NCBI RefSeq assembly: GCF_000426685.1 | Contig: NZ_AUFV01000003.1 | Span: 62,001 to 126,000, forward strand | Origin: Solimonas flava DSM 18980 | Lineage (GTDB): Bacteria; Pseudomonadota; Gammaproteobacteria; Nevskiales; Nevskiaceae | Length of the DNA: 64,000 bases | Reading direction: 5' to 3' | In this document: positions 28,780 through 38,833 of the stretch, one piece after another | Layout: every line of letters starts with the position of its first letter | Position numbering within the stretch: position 1 is the first letter of the stretch | Notes under the pieces: generated by a model | The model's input: only the letters and a program-made list of their open reading frames with translations | Database searches by the model: none | What the model was told of the DNA's origin: nothing | Program-made: the position numbers and the translations under genes

Positions 28780-29660
28780 GCGCGCCACGCGAACGACACG
28801 CGCGCGGTCCGGCCGGGCGCGACGGTCACGGTCGCGGTCTGCTCCTGCTCCGCGTAGCGCGCACGCACGACGTAGCGGCCCGGCGGCAGGTCGGCGAGCA
28901 GGTAGGGACCGTCGGTGACGACATCGAGCAGCGTCGCGCCGCCGACTTCGCTGACGCTGACCGGGATCGACGCGAGAAACACGCCGCGGCCGTCCTCGTT
29001 CGCCGACAGCGTCAGCGCCAGCGAGTAGCGCGCGGCGGCAGCCTGGATCGCGGCCGCCTCCTCGCTGCCGACGCCGCCGGACAGATACGGCACGCCGCCT
29101 TGTACCCGGACCGGCGGCAGCGCCGGATCGCGTGCCGCGGTGCCGGCGTCCGTTGCGGGCGCCAGCGTCGGCGCCGCGCTCGGCGGCGCGGCCGCCGCCT
29201 CGTTCGCCGCCTCGTTCGTCAGCTGCGACCAGCTCAGCGCGAGGCGCTGCGGCCGGCCGGCGACGAGCTGGACGACGCGCGTCCGCGTCTCGCCGCCGTA
29301 GCGCGCCGCGATCTCGTAGCGGCCGGGCGGCAATTGCACCAGCAGATACGGGCCGTCGCTGACGACGTCGAGCAGCGTGCGCCCGGCATCGTCGCGGATC
29401 GTCAGCGGCACCGTCGCCAGATAGACGTCGCGGCCGCCGCTGCGCGCCGACAGGCTGATGCTCAGCGCGAACTGCTCGCGCGCGGCCTGGATCGCCGCGG
29501 CTTCGTCGCTGCCGATGCCGCCGGACAGATAGCGGATCTCGCCCTGCGTCTGCAGCGGCGGCAGCGCGGCCGCGGGCGAGGCCGCGGCGACCGACGACAG
29601 CATGACGGCGAGCAGCGCCGCGCCCACCCACGCGCGCACCAACGTGCCTTTCCCGGCCAT
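28767..29660 (-). CDS. Secreted protein with two tandem copies of an uncharacterised domain
   Basis: 297 residues with a signal peptide (residues 1 to about 26). It then has two copies of a domain of about 105 residues joined by an Ala/Pro/Thr linker (about 150-190). Copy 1 runs from VQLPPGRYEIAARYGGETRT outward, starting GEIRYLSGGIGSDEAAAIQ; copy 2 starts GGVPYLSGGVGSEEAAAIQ. Both contain LLDVVSDGPYLL/LLDVVTDGPYLL and LPPGRY, which resembles a carboxypeptidase-regulatory-like beta-sandwich. I do not recognise a named family for the full repeat. It is divergent from a transglutaminase-like lipoprotein gene, and both products are exported. Confidence 0.7.
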   Translation of the reverse strand: MAGKGTLVRAWVGAALLAVMLSSVAAASPAAALPPLQTQGEIRYLSGGIGSDEAAAIQAAREQFALSISLSARSGGRDVYLATVPLTIRDDAGRTLLDVVSDGPYLLVQLPPGRYEIAARYGGETRTRVVQLVAGRPQRLALSWSQLTNEAANEAAAAPPSAAPTLAPATDAGTAARDPALPPVRVQGGVPYLSGGVGSEEAAAIQAAAARYSLALTLSANEDGRGVFLASIPVSVSEVGGATLLDVVTDGPYLLADLPPGRYVVRARYAEQEQTATVTVAPGRTARVSFAWRATAH

Positions 29661-30053
29661 GGCGGAACTCCTGCGACGTCCTGTCGAAACCCGAGGATGC
29701 GGCAAGCCCGCCGCGCCCGCCAGCGGCGGCCGGCCATCGCCCCGGCGCGCGCGCAGGCCGGCCGACGCCGCGCGGACCCGGAAACCGGCGCGCCGTTCGT
29801 CGCCCGGGCCGGGCCGCTCGTACCGACGAGCGCCGCGCCCGCGCGAGGTGCCGGTCGGGTTTTTCCCGATCCGCCGTGCACCGCGGCATTCGCACGGCAG
29901 CGGGCCGCGAAACGGCCGCCGGCACGCCGCGCCGGAACGCGCGGCCGGCGCGGTCGGGCGATACCCGTCCGGATCGCGCTGACGCGAGGCCGCACCGCGC
30001 TGACGAGACTGCGACGGCGAGCGCTGTTTCCGTCGTCCGCCCGACCGTCCGCC
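29661..30053. other. 393-bp divergent intergenic region
   Basis: It lies between the tandem-domain protein (minus) and the transglutaminase-like lipoprotein (plus). It is very GC-rich. Apart from a GAACTCCTGCG-type stretch near the minus start and one T-run (GGGTTTTTCCC near 29858), I see no clear promoter, repeat or RNA. Open frames here look like composition artefacts. Confidence 0.5.
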
Positions 30054-30995
30054 ATGCCGACCATCGCCCCGCCCGTCCGCCGCCCGATGCGCCTGCTCGC
30101 CCTGCTGGGCGCGGTGCTGGCGTTCGGCGCCGGCTGCGCCGCCTCGGCGGCACCGAGCCCGCCGGCCGACGACGATGCCGCCCGCATCGGCGCTGGCGCC
30201 GCGCGCGCGCCGGGCACCGACTACCGCAGCACCGCGCTGGCGGACGGTCGCACCCGCGTCAGCACCCGCATCCGCAGCTTCGACGGCGAAACGCTCGATC
30301 TGACGTTCGAACTGCCGGCCGCGGCCGGACGCGATTCGCTGCGCGAGTTCGGCATCCACGACGCGGAACTCGAATCGCTGCGCGCCGCCTGTCTCGCCGC
30401 GCCGCGCTGCGAGCAGGCCGCCTTCGACCGGCAGACGACGCGCTACTACCGCGAGCACGCGCTGCGCCTGCGCCCGGTCGCCGGCCAGGTCTCGCGCCTC
30501 TCCGTGGATATCGCCGAAGTCGTGCGCCGCAACCGCGCTCGCGTGCGGCCGGTCGCGCAGGCCCTGCGCGCCGCCGCCGCCGCGCGCGGCCGCGACGCGG
30601 ACTGGACGATGCGCGCGGCGATCGCGCTAGTGCAGACCGGACTCCTCTACCGGCGGCCGGCGCTCAGCGAAGACGGCCGCCAGATCCTCGGCTTCTATCC
30701 ACCGCCGCGCGCGCTGGAACAGGGTTACGGCGACTGCGATACCAAGGCGGCGCTGCTGGCGGCGATCCTGCAGAACCTCGGCGACACGCCGCTGGTCGGC
30801 GTGCACGTGCGCCGCCACTACCTGCTCGGACTGGCGGCGACGCCGCGCGCCGGCGAAGCGGCCATCACGCACGGCGGCCGCCCCTGGGTACTGCTCGAAG
30901 CGGCCGGCCCCGCGCAGCGCGCGCCCGGCCGCATCGCCGACAGCACGCAGGCCGCGCTCGCGCGCGGCGAGGGCCTGCGCATCGATCCGCTGTGA
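30054..30995 (+). CDS. Transglutaminase-like lipoprotein
   Basis: 313 residues. The signal peptide ends in a lipobox (LAFGAGC), giving an acylated Cys at about residue 28. The C-terminal half has the transglutaminase/cysteine-protease-like motif GYGDCDTKAALLAAILQNLG, with the putative nucleophile Cys next to Asp, and a later His-containing GVHVRRHYLLGL. The N-terminal half is all-beta and unrecognised. A second in-frame ATG at 30087 (MRLLALLGAV) may be the true start. The protein is exported opposite the tandem-domain protein. A function in envelope protein processing is possible but unproven. Confidence 0.7.
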   Translation: MPTIAPPVRRPMRLLALLGAVLAFGAGCAASAAPSPPADDDAARIGAGAARAPGTDYRSTALADGRTRVSTRIRSFDGETLDLTFELPAAAGRDSLREFGIHDAELESLRAACLAAPRCEQAAFDRQTTRYYREHALRLRPVAGQVSRLSVDIAEVVRRNRARVRPVAQALRAAAAARGRDADWTMRAAIALVQTGLLYRRPALSEDGRQILGFYPPPRALEQGYGDCDTKAALLAAILQNLGDTPLVGVHVRRHYLLGLAATPRAGEAAITHGGRPWVLLEAAGPAQRAPGRIADSTQAALARGEGLRIDPL

Positions 30996-31002
30996 GCGGC
31001 CT

Positions 31003-32424
31003 TCAGCGGCCGCGGTAGGCCGGCGGAATCGTCAGCTCGTAGGTGACGCCGGAGCCGGTCTTGCCGATCGCCAGGTTCGGTCCGCGCTGCGAGCTGAAGT
31101 AAAGCCGCGAACCGTCGGCGGTGAACGCCGGGCCGGTCAGTTCCGAGCCGCCGAGCGTGATCTGCAGCAGCGTCTTCGCCGGCGCGCCGGGCACGATCAC
31201 CATCAGCCGCATCGCCTCGCCGTCCTCGGCGACGACGATGTCGCCGGCCGGGCTGACCACGAGGTTGTCGACGTCGTCGAACGGCGGATCGATCGAGGCG
31301 TTGTCGAACACGGTCTGGATCAGACCGTTGTCGATGTCGTAGGCGTAGACGCGGTTGTCGCCCTTGGTGGTGAAGAACACCAGCGCGCGCGTCGCGCCGC
31401 TGCCGCCGGCCGGGATCGCGGTCAGCGCGTCCGGCACCGCGTAGTGCCAGATGCCTTCGCCGCCCTTGAACACCGTGCCCGGCACCGCCTGACCGGCGGC
31501 GGCGAGCGCCGAGCGCACCTCGCCCTGGGCGCGGCCGGGCTCGGCGACGTCGATCCAGCTGACCTTGCGCAACAGGCGGGCGTGGTCGTCGCCGTCGATG
31601 TAGGCGTCGTTCTCGTAACCCTCGACGTTCATCACCTGCAGGCGGCCGCTTTCCATCTTCAGCCGCGTCACGCCGTTCTCGGTGACGAGATCGCTGGCGT
31701 CGGCGACGAAGCGGTAGAAGCGGCCGTCGCCGGCGTCCTCGGTCAGAAACACCGTGCGCGTCGCCAGATCGATGCAGGCCGCCTCGTGATTGAACAGGCC
31801 GAGCGCCGGCAGCGCGCGCGCGTCGTCCGGCGTGCCGAACGGCTGGCACTCGTAGACCTGGCCGTCGCCGGTTTCCTCGCAGGACAGCCAGGTCTGCCAC
31901 GGCGTTTTGCCGCCGGCGCAGTTGCGGCGCGTGCCGTCGAGGATGCGGTAGGCGGCGGTAACGGTGCCGTCGGCGGCGAAGCGCAGCGCGCCGACGCCGC
32001 CGTCGCGGCTGGAGCCGAACACGCTGCCATTGACGCTGGTCTCGCTGTTGCTGACGTAGACCCAGCCGCCGTCCGGCGCATCGAACACGGCGCCGCCGTC
32101 CGGTGCGTTGTGCCAGACGTAACCGCTGAGGCCAAGCAGGTCGAAATTGCCGGTGACCGGATTCGTGTAGTGCCGGGCGACCGCGCGGATCGAGAAGCCT
32201 TCCGGGATGAGGATGCCGTCGAGCCCGGCGTCCTGCAGCTCGCTGATCGTCGACAGCGGCCCCGGCGTCACCGGCAGCGCGTCGCTGCGCGGCGCCGCGG
32301 CGTCCGAGCCGCTGCCGCCGCAGGCGGCCAGCCACGACGGCAGGCCGAGCGCGCCGGCGCCCAGGAACACGCGGCGCAGGAATTCGCGACGATCGCTCGT
32401 CGCAGTGAACATGGCATGAGGCAT
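31003..32424 (-). CDS. PhoX-like (DUF839) Tat-exported protein
   Basis: 473 residues. The N-terminus has a twin-arginine motif (SDRREFLRRVF), a hydrophobic stretch and LAACGGSGSD, a lipobox-like end. The mature part is a beta-propeller of the PhoX/DUF839 type with GLSGYVWHNAPDGGAVF, VYVSNSET, RNCAGGKTPWQTWLSCEE (the Cys-containing signature), YRFVADAS and VVAEDGEAMRLMVI. PhoX enzymes are Ca/Fe-dependent phosphatases, but many DUF839 proteins have no shown activity. The gene is convergent with the transglutaminase-like gene. Confidence 0.85.
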   Translation of the reverse strand: MPHAMFTATSDRREFLRRVFLGAGALGLPSWLAACGGSGSDAAAPRSDALPVTPGPLSTISELQDAGLDGILIPEGFSIRAVARHYTNPVTGNFDLLGLSGYVWHNAPDGGAVFDAPDGGWVYVSNSETSVNGSVFGSSRDGGVGALRFAADGTVTAAYRILDGTRRNCAGGKTPWQTWLSCEETGDGQVYECQPFGTPDDARALPALGLFNHEAACIDLATRTVFLTEDAGDGRFYRFVADASDLVTENGVTRLKMESGRLQVMNVEGYENDAYIDGDDHARLLRKVSWIDVAEPGRAQGEVRSALAAAGQAVPGTVFKGGEGIWHYAVPDALTAIPAGGSGATRALVFFTTKGDNRVYAYDIDNGLIQTVFDNASIDPPFDDVDNLVVSPAGDIVVAEDGEAMRLMVIVPGAPAKTLLQITLGGSELTGPAFTADGSRLYFSSQRGPNLAIGKTGSGVTYELTIPPAYRGR

Positions 32425-32581
32425 CGAATCACCCGCTCGCTGGCAAGGAAAACGCGGCAGCTTCGAAAGGCCTTGTGACGCTTTGATGTATTGCCAGACG
32501 GCCGACCGCAGGGCGTCAGCAAGGGGCTGGATTTACCTGTATTGCCGGCGTTTCGACGGGCTTGCGACGGCGGGCGCCGGC

Positions 32582-33610
32582 TCAGGGCGACGGCCCCGCC
32601 GCACCGCGCCGGTAGTCGCCGGGACTGACGCCGGTCCACTGGCGGAACGCGCGGTGGAAGGCGCTCGGTTCGGCGAAGCCGAGCGCCTGCGCGATCTCGC
32701 CGACCGGCAGGCGCGAACGCGTCAGATAGCGGATCGCCAGATCGCGGCGCAGCGCGTCCTTGATGCGCCGGAACGACTGGCCTTCGTCGTCGAGGCGACG
32801 GCGCAGCGTCGACACGCCGAGGCCGAGGGCGGCGGCCAGCGCCGGCAGATCCGGCCACTGCTCCGGCGGCGTGCCGCGCAGCTGGCGGCGGACGCGCGCG
32901 GCGAGGCTGCGCGGGTTGCGGTACTTGACGATGAAATTGCGCGGCGCGCGCTGCAGGAACTCCTTGGCGCTGCGCTCGTTCTGCACGACCGGCGCAGCGA
33001 GCTCGATGGCGTCGAAGGTGAAGACGGTCTCGGGCGCGTCGAAGCCGACGTCGCCGGCGTAGACGATCATGTATTCGCGCCACCACGGCGGCTGCGCGTA
33101 GGCGAAGCGCGCGGTGCGGATCGCGATGCGGCGGCCGATCAGCCAGCAGAGCAGGCCGTGCAGCAGCACGAACAGGGTCTCGTGCGCGAAGCGGCGGCGC
33201 TGCTCGCCGGCGTCGCGCAGCACCACGAAGCGCAGCCGCGCCAGCTCGCCGTCGGCCTCGAAGACGATGCGGGTGTCGTCGAGCAGCAGGTTCAGCAGGC
33301 GCGTGCCGCGCAGCAGCGCCTCGCGCAGCGTGGGCGTGTGCAGCGTCAGGTGGGTCAGCGTCGCGAAGCTGCCGACCTTGAGGCGCCGCGCGTCGAGCCC
33401 GAAGAATTCGTCGTCGAGCGCGCGCGCGATCTCCAGCCACAGCGTGCCGAAGGCGTCGGCCGAGACGCGCGCCTCGTCGGCCGCCAGCCAGTCCGGATCG
33501 ATGCCGGCGCGGCGCAGCAGCGGCAGCGGCTCCAGGCCGCGCCGCGTGACGCCTTCCAGCGCCTCCCGCACGAAGGCAATCGCCACGCTGCCTTTTTCCA
33601 TCGTGATCAT
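32582..33610 (-). CDS. AraC-family transcriptional regulator (OruR/ArgR-like N-terminal domain)
   Basis: 342 residues. The N-terminal about 210 residues match the 'arabinose-binding-like' domain found in OruR-type regulators ([40 protein letters not shown]). The C-terminal AraC domain has two helix-turn-helix units ([51 protein letters not shown]). It is divergent from icmF with a 157-bp gap containing a pair of 8-bp direct repeats, so it may control icmF and itself. Confidence 0.92.
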   Translation of the reverse strand: MITMEKGSVAIAFVREALEGVTRRGLEPLPLLRRAGIDPDWLAADEARVSADAFGTLWLEIARALDDEFFGLDARRLKVGSFATLTHLTLHTPTLREALLRGTRLLNLLLDDTRIVFEADGELARLRFVVLRDAGEQRRRFAHETLFVLLHGLLCWLIGRRIAIRTARFAYAQPPWWREYMIVYAGDVGFDAPETVFTFDAIELAAPVVQNERSAKEFLQRAPRNFIVKYRNPRSLAARVRRQLRGTPPEQWPDLPALAAALGLGVSTLRRRLDDEGQSFRRIKDALRRDLAIRYLTRSRLPVGEIAQALGFAEPSAFHRAFRQWTGVSPGDYRRGAAGPSP

Positions 33611-33646
33611 GGCCTTGCCGATGCGCTCCGGGTCCTCCGAATGGAC

Positions 33647-33664
33647 GGCAAATTATGGCAAATT
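33647..33664. promoter_or_regulatory. Direct-repeat candidate AraC binding site
   Basis: GGCAAATT at 33647-33654 is repeated exactly at 33657-33664, one helical turn apart. That is the half-site arrangement favoured by AraC-type proteins. It lies 37 bp upstream of the araC start and about 50 bp upstream of the likely icmF -10 element. It is one of the few AT-rich spots in the region. Confidence 0.45.
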
Positions 33665-33715
33665 CGCTCGCTGCTCACGGCGCTTTCCGGCATCCTCGCG
33701 GCGCCGGCCGGCGCC

Positions 33716-33721
33716 TAGAAT
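33716..33721 (+). promoter_or_regulatory. Possible -10 element of icmF
   Basis: TAGAAT, 46 bp upstream of the icmF ATG. No consensus -35 is present 17 bp upstream, which fits a promoter that needs an activator such as the divergent AraC protein. Confidence 0.35.
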
Positions 33722-33767
33722 CTGCGGTCGTCCCAGAGGGCCGCCAGGCCCGAAGCCGGTATCCGCC

Positions 33768-36700
33768 ATGAACGACCTCTCCGTTGCCGCCCATCTGAAG
33801 CCGTACAAGGCCCAGCACAAGATCCGCCTCGTCACCGCGACCTCGCTGTTCGACGGCCACGACGCCTCGATCAACATCATGCGCCGCATCCTGCAGTCGA
33901 CCGGCGCCGAAGTCATCCACCTCGGCCACAACCGTTCGGTCGGCGAGATCGTCAAGGCCGCGCTCGAGGAAGACGCACAGGGCATCGCCGTGACCTCGTA
34001 TCAGGGCGGCCACGTCGAATTCTTCAAGTACATGGTCGACCTGCTGCGCGCCAACGGCGGCGAGAACATCAAGGTCTTCGGCGGCGGCGGCGGCGTGATC
34101 GTGCCGGCCGAGATCAAGGAGCTGATGGGCTACGGCGTCACCCGCCTCTATTCGCCCGAGGACGGCGCGACGCTCGGCCTGCAGGGCATGATCAACGACG
34201 TCATCCAGTCGAGCGACTACGATCTCGGCGCGCTCGCGCCGCAGCCGGCCGAGGTACTCGACGCGCTGCGCAGCGGCGACCGCCGGCGCCTGGCGCGCAC
34301 CATCACCGCGCTCGAGAACGGCGAGTATCCGGACGGAGTGCGCGAGGCGATCCGCGCCGCCGCCGCCGAAGTACAAACGCCGACGCTCGGCATCACCGGC
34401 ACCGGCGGCGCCGGCAAGTCCTCGCTGACCGACGAGCTGGTGCTGCGCCTGCGCCTCGACCAGGGCGACCGCCTGAACGTCGCCATCGTCTCGATCGACC
34501 CGTCGCGCAAGCGCACCGGCGGCGCGCTGCTCGGCGACCGCATCCGCATGAACGCGATCGACACGCCGAAGGTCTACATGCGCTCGCTGGCGACGCGCGA
34601 CACCGGCTCCGAGCTGTCGGCGGCGCTGCCGGACGTGATCGCGGCCTGCAAGCTGTCGGGCTTCGACCTCATCATCGTCGAGACCTCGGGCATCGGCCAG
34701 GGCGACGCCGCGATCGTGCCCTTCGTCGACACCTCGCTGTACGTGATGACGCCGGAGTTCGGCGCCGCCTCGCAGCTCGAAAAGATCGACATGCTCGATT
34801 TCGCCGACTTCGTCGCCATCAACAAGTTCGACCGCAAGGGCGCCGAGGACGCGCTGCGCGACGTGCGCAAGCAGTACCAGCGCAACCGCGAGCTGTTCAT
34901 GCAGGCGCCGGACACCATGCCGGTCTACGGTACGATGGCCTCGCGCTTCAACGACGACGGCGTCACCGCGCTCTACCAGGCGCTCGCCGCGAAACTGCAG
35001 GCGCTGGGTCTCAAGCTCGACGACGGCCGCCTGCCGAAGGTCATGGTCAAGGCTTCGTCGCAGGGCCGTGCGATCGTGCCGGCCGAGCGCGTGCGCTATC
35101 TCGCCGAGATCGCCACCACCGTGCGCGGCTATCACCACGAGATCGCGCAGCAGGCGCGCATCGCGCGCGAGCGCCAGTCGCTGAAGATCGCCAAGGCGCT
35201 GTTCGAGCAGGCCGGCCGGCCGGCCGCCGGCTTCGACGAGCTGGTCTCGGCCAAGGACGGCGAGCTGACGCCGCAGGCGCAGAAACTGCTCGAGCGCTGG
35301 CCGACGCTGGTCGCGCAGTACAGCGGCGACGAGCACGTGGTGAAGATCCGCGACAAGGAGATCCGCACCAAGCTGACGAGCGAATCGCTGTCCGGCACGC
35401 GCATCCGCAAGGTCGCGCTGCCGCGCTACGAGGACGACGGCGAGACGCTGCGCTTCCTGATGAAGGAGAACGTGCCCGGCGAGTTCCCGTACACCGCCGG
35501 CGTGTTTCCGTTCAAGCGCGAGGGCGAGGATCCGACGCGCATGTTCGCCGGCGAAGGCGACGCCTTCCGCACTAACCGCCGCTTCAAGCGCGTCTCGGAA
35601 GGCATGCCGGCGCATCGCCTGTCGACCGCCTTCGACTCGGTGACGCTGTACGGCTGGGACCCGGACCTGCGCCCGGACATCTACGGCAAGATCGGCAACT
35701 CGGGCGTCTCGATCGCCACGCTCGACGACATGAAGGTGCTGTATTCGGGCTTCGACCTGTGCGCGCCGACGACCTCGGTGTCGATGACGATCAACGGCCC
35801 GGCGCCGATGATCCTGGCGATGTTCATGAACACGGCGATCGACCAGCAGGTCGAGGCCTTCGAGCAGGCGCAGGGCCGCAAGCCGGATGCCAGCGAGTAC
35901 GCGCAGCTGCGGGCGCGCACGCTGTCGACCGTGCGCGGCACCGTGCAGGCCGACATCCTCAAGGAAGACCAGGGCCAGAACACCTGCATCTTCAGCACCG
36001 AGTTCGCGCTGAAGATGATGGGCGACATCCAGGAATACTTCGTCGCCCACAAGGTGCAGAACTTCTACTCGGTGTCGATCTCCGGCTATCACATCGCCGA
36101 GGCCGGGGCGAACCCGATCAGCCAGCTCGCGTTCACGCTCGCCAACGGCTTCACCTACGTCGAGTCGTACCTGGCGCGCGGCATGAAGATCGACGACTTC
36201 GCGCCGAACCTGTCGTTCTTCTTCAGCAACGGCATGGACCCGGAGTACTCGGTGATCGGCCGCGTCGCGCGCCGCATCTGGGCGGTGGCGATGAAGAACC
36301 GCTACGGCGGCAACGATCGCTCGCAGAAGCTCAAGTACCACGTGCAGACCTCGGGCCGCTCGCTGCACGCCCAGGAAATGGCGTTCAACGACATCCGCAC
36401 GACGCTGCAGGCGCTGATCGCGATCTACGACAACTGCAATTCGCTGCACACCAACGCCTACGACGAGGCGATCACCACGCCGACCGAAGAGTCCGTGCGC
36501 CGGGCGATGGCGATCCAGCTGATCATCAACCGCGAGTGGGGCCTGGCCAAAAACGAGAACCCGAACCAGGGCAGCTTCATCATCGACGAGCTGACCGATC
36601 TGGTCGAAGAAGCGGTGCTCAAGGAGTTCGAGGCGATCGCCGCGCGCGGCGGCGTGCTCGGCGCGATGGAAACCGGTTTCCAGCGCGGCAAGATCCAGGA

Positions 36701-37034
36701 AGAGTCGCTGCACTACGAACACAAGAAGCACGACGGCTCGCTGCCGATCATCGGCGTCAACACCTTCCGCAATCCGCACGGCGAGTCGGTGCCGGAGACG
36801 ATCGAGCTGGCGCGCTCGACCGACGACGAGAAGCAGTCGCAGCTCCAGCGCCTCGCCGACTTCCACCAGCGCCACGCCGCCGACGCGCCGCAGCTGCTCG
36901 CGCGCCTGCGCGACACCGTGATCGCCAACGGCAATGTCTTCGCGGTGCTGATGGACGCGGTGCGCGTCTGCTCGCTGGGACAGATCACGCAGACGCTGTT
37001 CGAAGTCGGCGGCCGCTACCGCCGCAACATGTAG
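33768..37034 (+). CDS. icmF: Fused isobutyryl-CoA mutase IcmF
   Basis: 1088 residues, full length for IcmF. Domain order is B12-binding ([15 protein letters not shown], base-off His31), then a MeaB-like G-protein chaperone (P-loop GTGGAGKSS at 211-219, [24 protein letters not shown]), then a linker, then the (beta/alpha)8 mutase barrel from about residue 560. In the barrel, [19 protein letters not shown] has Phe where methylmalonyl-CoA mutase has the active-site Tyr. [31 protein letters not shown] and [14 protein letters not shown] are also present. It interconverts isobutyryl-CoA and n-butyryl-CoA (related branched substrates possible) using adenosylcobalamin, which the cob operon in this window would supply. 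Confidence 0.95.
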   Translation: MNDLSVAAHLKPYKAQHKIRLVTATSLFDGHDASINIMRRILQSTGAEVIHLGHNRSVGEIVKAALEEDAQGIAVTSYQGGHVEFFKYMVDLLRANGGENIKVFGGGGGVIVPAEIKELMGYGVTRLYSPEDGATLGLQGMINDVIQSSDYDLGALAPQPAEVLDALRSGDRRRLARTITALENGEYPDGVREAIRAAAAEVQTPTLGITGTGGAGKSSLTDELVLRLRLDQGDRLNVAIVSIDPSRKRTGGALLGDRIRMNAIDTPKVYMRSLATRDTGSELSAALPDVIAACKLSGFDLIIVETSGIGQGDAAIVPFVDTSLYVMTPEFGAASQLEKIDMLDFADFVAINKFDRKGAEDALRDVRKQYQRNRELFMQAPDTMPVYGTMASRFNDDGVTALYQALAAKLQALGLKLDDGRLPKVMVKASSQGRAIVPAERVRYLAEIATTVRGYHHEIAQQARIARERQSLKIAKALFEQAGRPAAGFDELVSAKDGELTPQAQKLLERWPTLVAQYSGDEHVVKIRDKEIRTKLTSESLSGTRIRKVALPRYEDDGETLRFLMKENVPGEFPYTAGVFPFKREGEDPTRMFAGEGDAFRTNRRFKRVSEGMPAHRLSTAFDSVTLYGWDPDLRPDIYGKIGNSGVSIATLDDMKVLYSGFDLCAPTTSVSMTINGPAPMILAMFMNTAIDQQVEAFEQAQGRKPDASEYAQLRARTLSTVRGTVQADILKEDQGQNTCIFSTEFALKMMGDIQEYFVAHKVQNFYSVSISGYHIAEAGANPISQLAFTLANGFTYVESYLARGMKIDDFAPNLSFFFSNGMDPEYSVIGRVARRIWAVAMKNRYGGNDRSQKLKYHVQTSGRSLHAQEMAFNDIRTTLQALIAIYDNCNSLHTNAYDEAITTPTEESVRRAMAIQLIINREWGLAKNENPNQGSFIIDELTDLVEEAVLKEFEAIAARGGVLGAMETGFQRGKIQEESLHYEHKKHDGSLPIIGVNTFRNPHGESVPETIELARSTDDEKQSQLQRLADFHQRHAADAPQLLARLRDTVIANGNVFAVLMDAVRVCSLGQITQTLFEVGGRYRRNM

Positions 37035-37152
37035 GCGCCGGCCGGCGGGGCGGGCGCCGCTGCCGCTGGGCGGCGGCGCGCTTCGTCCCTTCGGAGGAAC
37101 AGCGGCGACGGCGCGCGGTGCTACGGTCGGCGCTCACCGACCGGAGAACCCG

Positions 37153-37698
37153 ATGCGCCCGGACCTCGAACGCGAACTCGAAGCGCTGCTCGACAAGCAG
37201 GCGATTCATGAACTGATCGCCGCCTACTGCAACGCCGCCGACCGCCACGACTTCGACAAGATGCGCGCGCTCTACCACGACGACGCGATCGACGAGCACG
37301 GCCGCTTCGCCAAGGGCCCGGCCCGCGAGTTCCTCGACAAGCTGCCGCAGATCCAGGCGCCGATGGCGATCCTGCATCACAACGTGACGACGGTGAACCT
37401 CAAGCTCGACGGCACCTGCGCCGAGGGCGAGGTCTACCTGATCGCGATGCATCAGGTGCGCGACGGCGACGCGCTGTACGACGTGCTGATCGGCGGCCGC
37501 TACTTCGACAAGTACGAGAAGCGCGACGGCGTGTGGAAGTTCAGCCACCGCTCGATCGTCGCCGACTGGGCCTATCCGGCCTCGCCGAGCAAGGTCGACC
37601 TGCAGCATCCGTTCCTCGCCGGCGCCTACATCGGCGAGCCGGGCCCGGCCGATCCCTCGTACGGCTTCTTCCGCCTGCTGCGCCGCGGCGTGCGCTGA
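37153..37698 (+). CDS. SnoaL-like / NTF2-fold protein
   Basis: 181 residues. It starts LERELEALLDKQAIHELIAA followed by YCNAADRHDFDKMRALYHDD, the usual opening of SnoaL-like polyketide-cyclase/dehydratase-fold proteins. The rest is beta-rich (WKFSHRSIVADWAYP). These small proteins act as dehydratases or isomerases or have no known activity. It is 118 bp downstream of icmF and 44 bp upstream of a crotonase on the same strand, so a role in CoA-ester metabolism is possible. Confidence 0.85.
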   Translation: MRPDLERELEALLDKQAIHELIAAYCNAADRHDFDKMRALYHDDAIDEHGRFAKGPAREFLDKLPQIQAPMAILHHNVTTVNLKLDGTCAEGEVYLIAMHQVRDGDALYDVLIGGRYFDKYEKRDGVWKFSHRSIVADWAYPASPSKVDLQHPFLAGAYIGEPGPADPSYGFFRLLRRGVR

Positions 37699-37742
37699 GC
37701 CCCCGTTTGCCGCACAGCACGTCGCTTCCTTACCGTGACGAC

Positions 37743-38747
37743 ATGAATTCCGACTTCCCGATCCTGAGCGTGCCGCAGGCCGAAGCGCTGGCGCGCCTGC
37801 ACGAGCGAGCGCGCTACGGTCCGCTCGGCGCGCCATGCCTGCTGCTCGATCTCGCCGAACCGGCCGCCGACGCGGCAGCGCTCGCACGCTGGCTGCACGA
37901 GCTGCCGGCGCCGGTGATCGGCATCGGCGCCGCCGTGGCTGGAGACGCGCTCGCCGCGGCCTGCGACGCGCACGTCGAAAGCGCCGAGGCGGCGCTGGCG
38001 CTCGCCGAAGCCGCCGCGCGCACGCCGATCGCGGCGATGACCCTGGTGCAGCTGCTGCGTCTCGCCGAAACGCTGCCGCTCGCCGACGCGCTGGTCGCCG
38101 AATCGCTGGCCTACGCGACGCTGCAGAACGGCGCGGAGTTCCGGCGCTGGCGCGCGTCGTTCCGCGCACCGCAGGCGCCCGCGGCTTGCGCAGCACCGGA
38201 CGACGGGCCGGCGGTCATCGCCGAGCGCGACGGCGCGATGCTGCGGCTGACGTTGAACCGGCCGGCGAACCGCAACGCGATGACGGTCGAGATGCGCGAC
38301 GCGCTGTGCGAGGCGCTGCAGCTGGCGGCGGCCGACGAGGAGATCGCACGCGTCGAGATCGGCGCGCGCGGCAAGTGCTTCTCGACCGGCGGCGACCTGC
38401 GCGAGTTCGGTTCGGCCCCGGACCCGGCGACCGCGCATCTGGTGCGCAGCCTGGCGCTGCCCGGCCGCTGGCTGGCCGCCGTCGCGGCGCGCGCCGAGGT
38501 CGTGGTGCATGGCGCCTGCGTCGGCTCCGGCATCGAATTCCCGGCCTTCGCCGGCCGCCTGCTCGCCACCGACGGCGCCTGGTTCCAGCTGCCGGAGCTC
38601 AAGTTCGGCCTGATCCCGGGCGCCGGCGGCTGCGTCAGCGTCGCGCGCCGCATCGGCCGCCAGCGCACCGCCTGGCTGGTGCTGTCCGGCCAGCGCATCG
38701 ACACCGCGCAGGCACTCGACTGGGGGCTGGCCGACGCACGGTGTTGA
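37743..38747 (+). CDS. Enoyl-CoA hydratase/isomerase with degenerate N-terminal crotonase-like half
   Basis: 334 residues, longer than an ordinary 260-residue crotonase. Residues about 158-334 form the recognisable domain: NRPANRNAMTVEMRDALCEA, GKCFSTGGDLREFG (oxyanion hole) and VVHGACVGSGIEFPAFAGRL, followed by ELKFGLIPGAGGCVSVARRIG. Residues 1-155 read like a worn second copy of the C-terminal part of the fold (LPAPVIGIGAAVAGDALAAA, LADALVAESLAYATLQ, then EFRRWR). The domain order resembles a permuted tandem. The substrate is unknown. Confidence 0.85.
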   Translation: MNSDFPILSVPQAEALARLHERARYGPLGAPCLLLDLAEPAADAAALARWLHELPAPVIGIGAAVAGDALAAACDAHVESAEAALALAEAAARTPIAAMTLVQLLRLAETLPLADALVAESLAYATLQNGAEFRRWRASFRAPQAPAACAAPDDGPAVIAERDGAMLRLTLNRPANRNAMTVEMRDALCEALQLAAADEEIARVEIGARGKCFSTGGDLREFGSAPDPATAHLVRSLALPGRWLAAVAARAEVVVHGACVGSGIEFPAFAGRLLATDGAWFQLPELKFGLIPGAGGCVSVARRIGRQRTAWLVLSGQRIDTAQALDWGLADARC

Positions 38748-38833
38748 GACCCCGCGGATAGGCGGCGCCGCGCGGCACGCGTCCGGTTAGTCTGCACAGG
38801 CGATCCGGAGGAGCAACCGCGTTCGCGGAACAT

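Noticed and set aside
29602-30053. Small plus-strand open frames between the tandem-domain protein and the lipoprotein
   Set aside because: Products are Arg/Pro/Ala-rich with no start signal or motif; treated as non-coding.
33675-36875. 1066-codon open frame antisense to icmF, and similar long antisense frames opposite tadG (40789-42882) and the RND pump (59985-62807)
   Set aside because: Their products are Arg/Ala/His-rich without motifs and mirror the codon structure of well-recognised genes on the other strand; long shadow frames are expected at this GC content.
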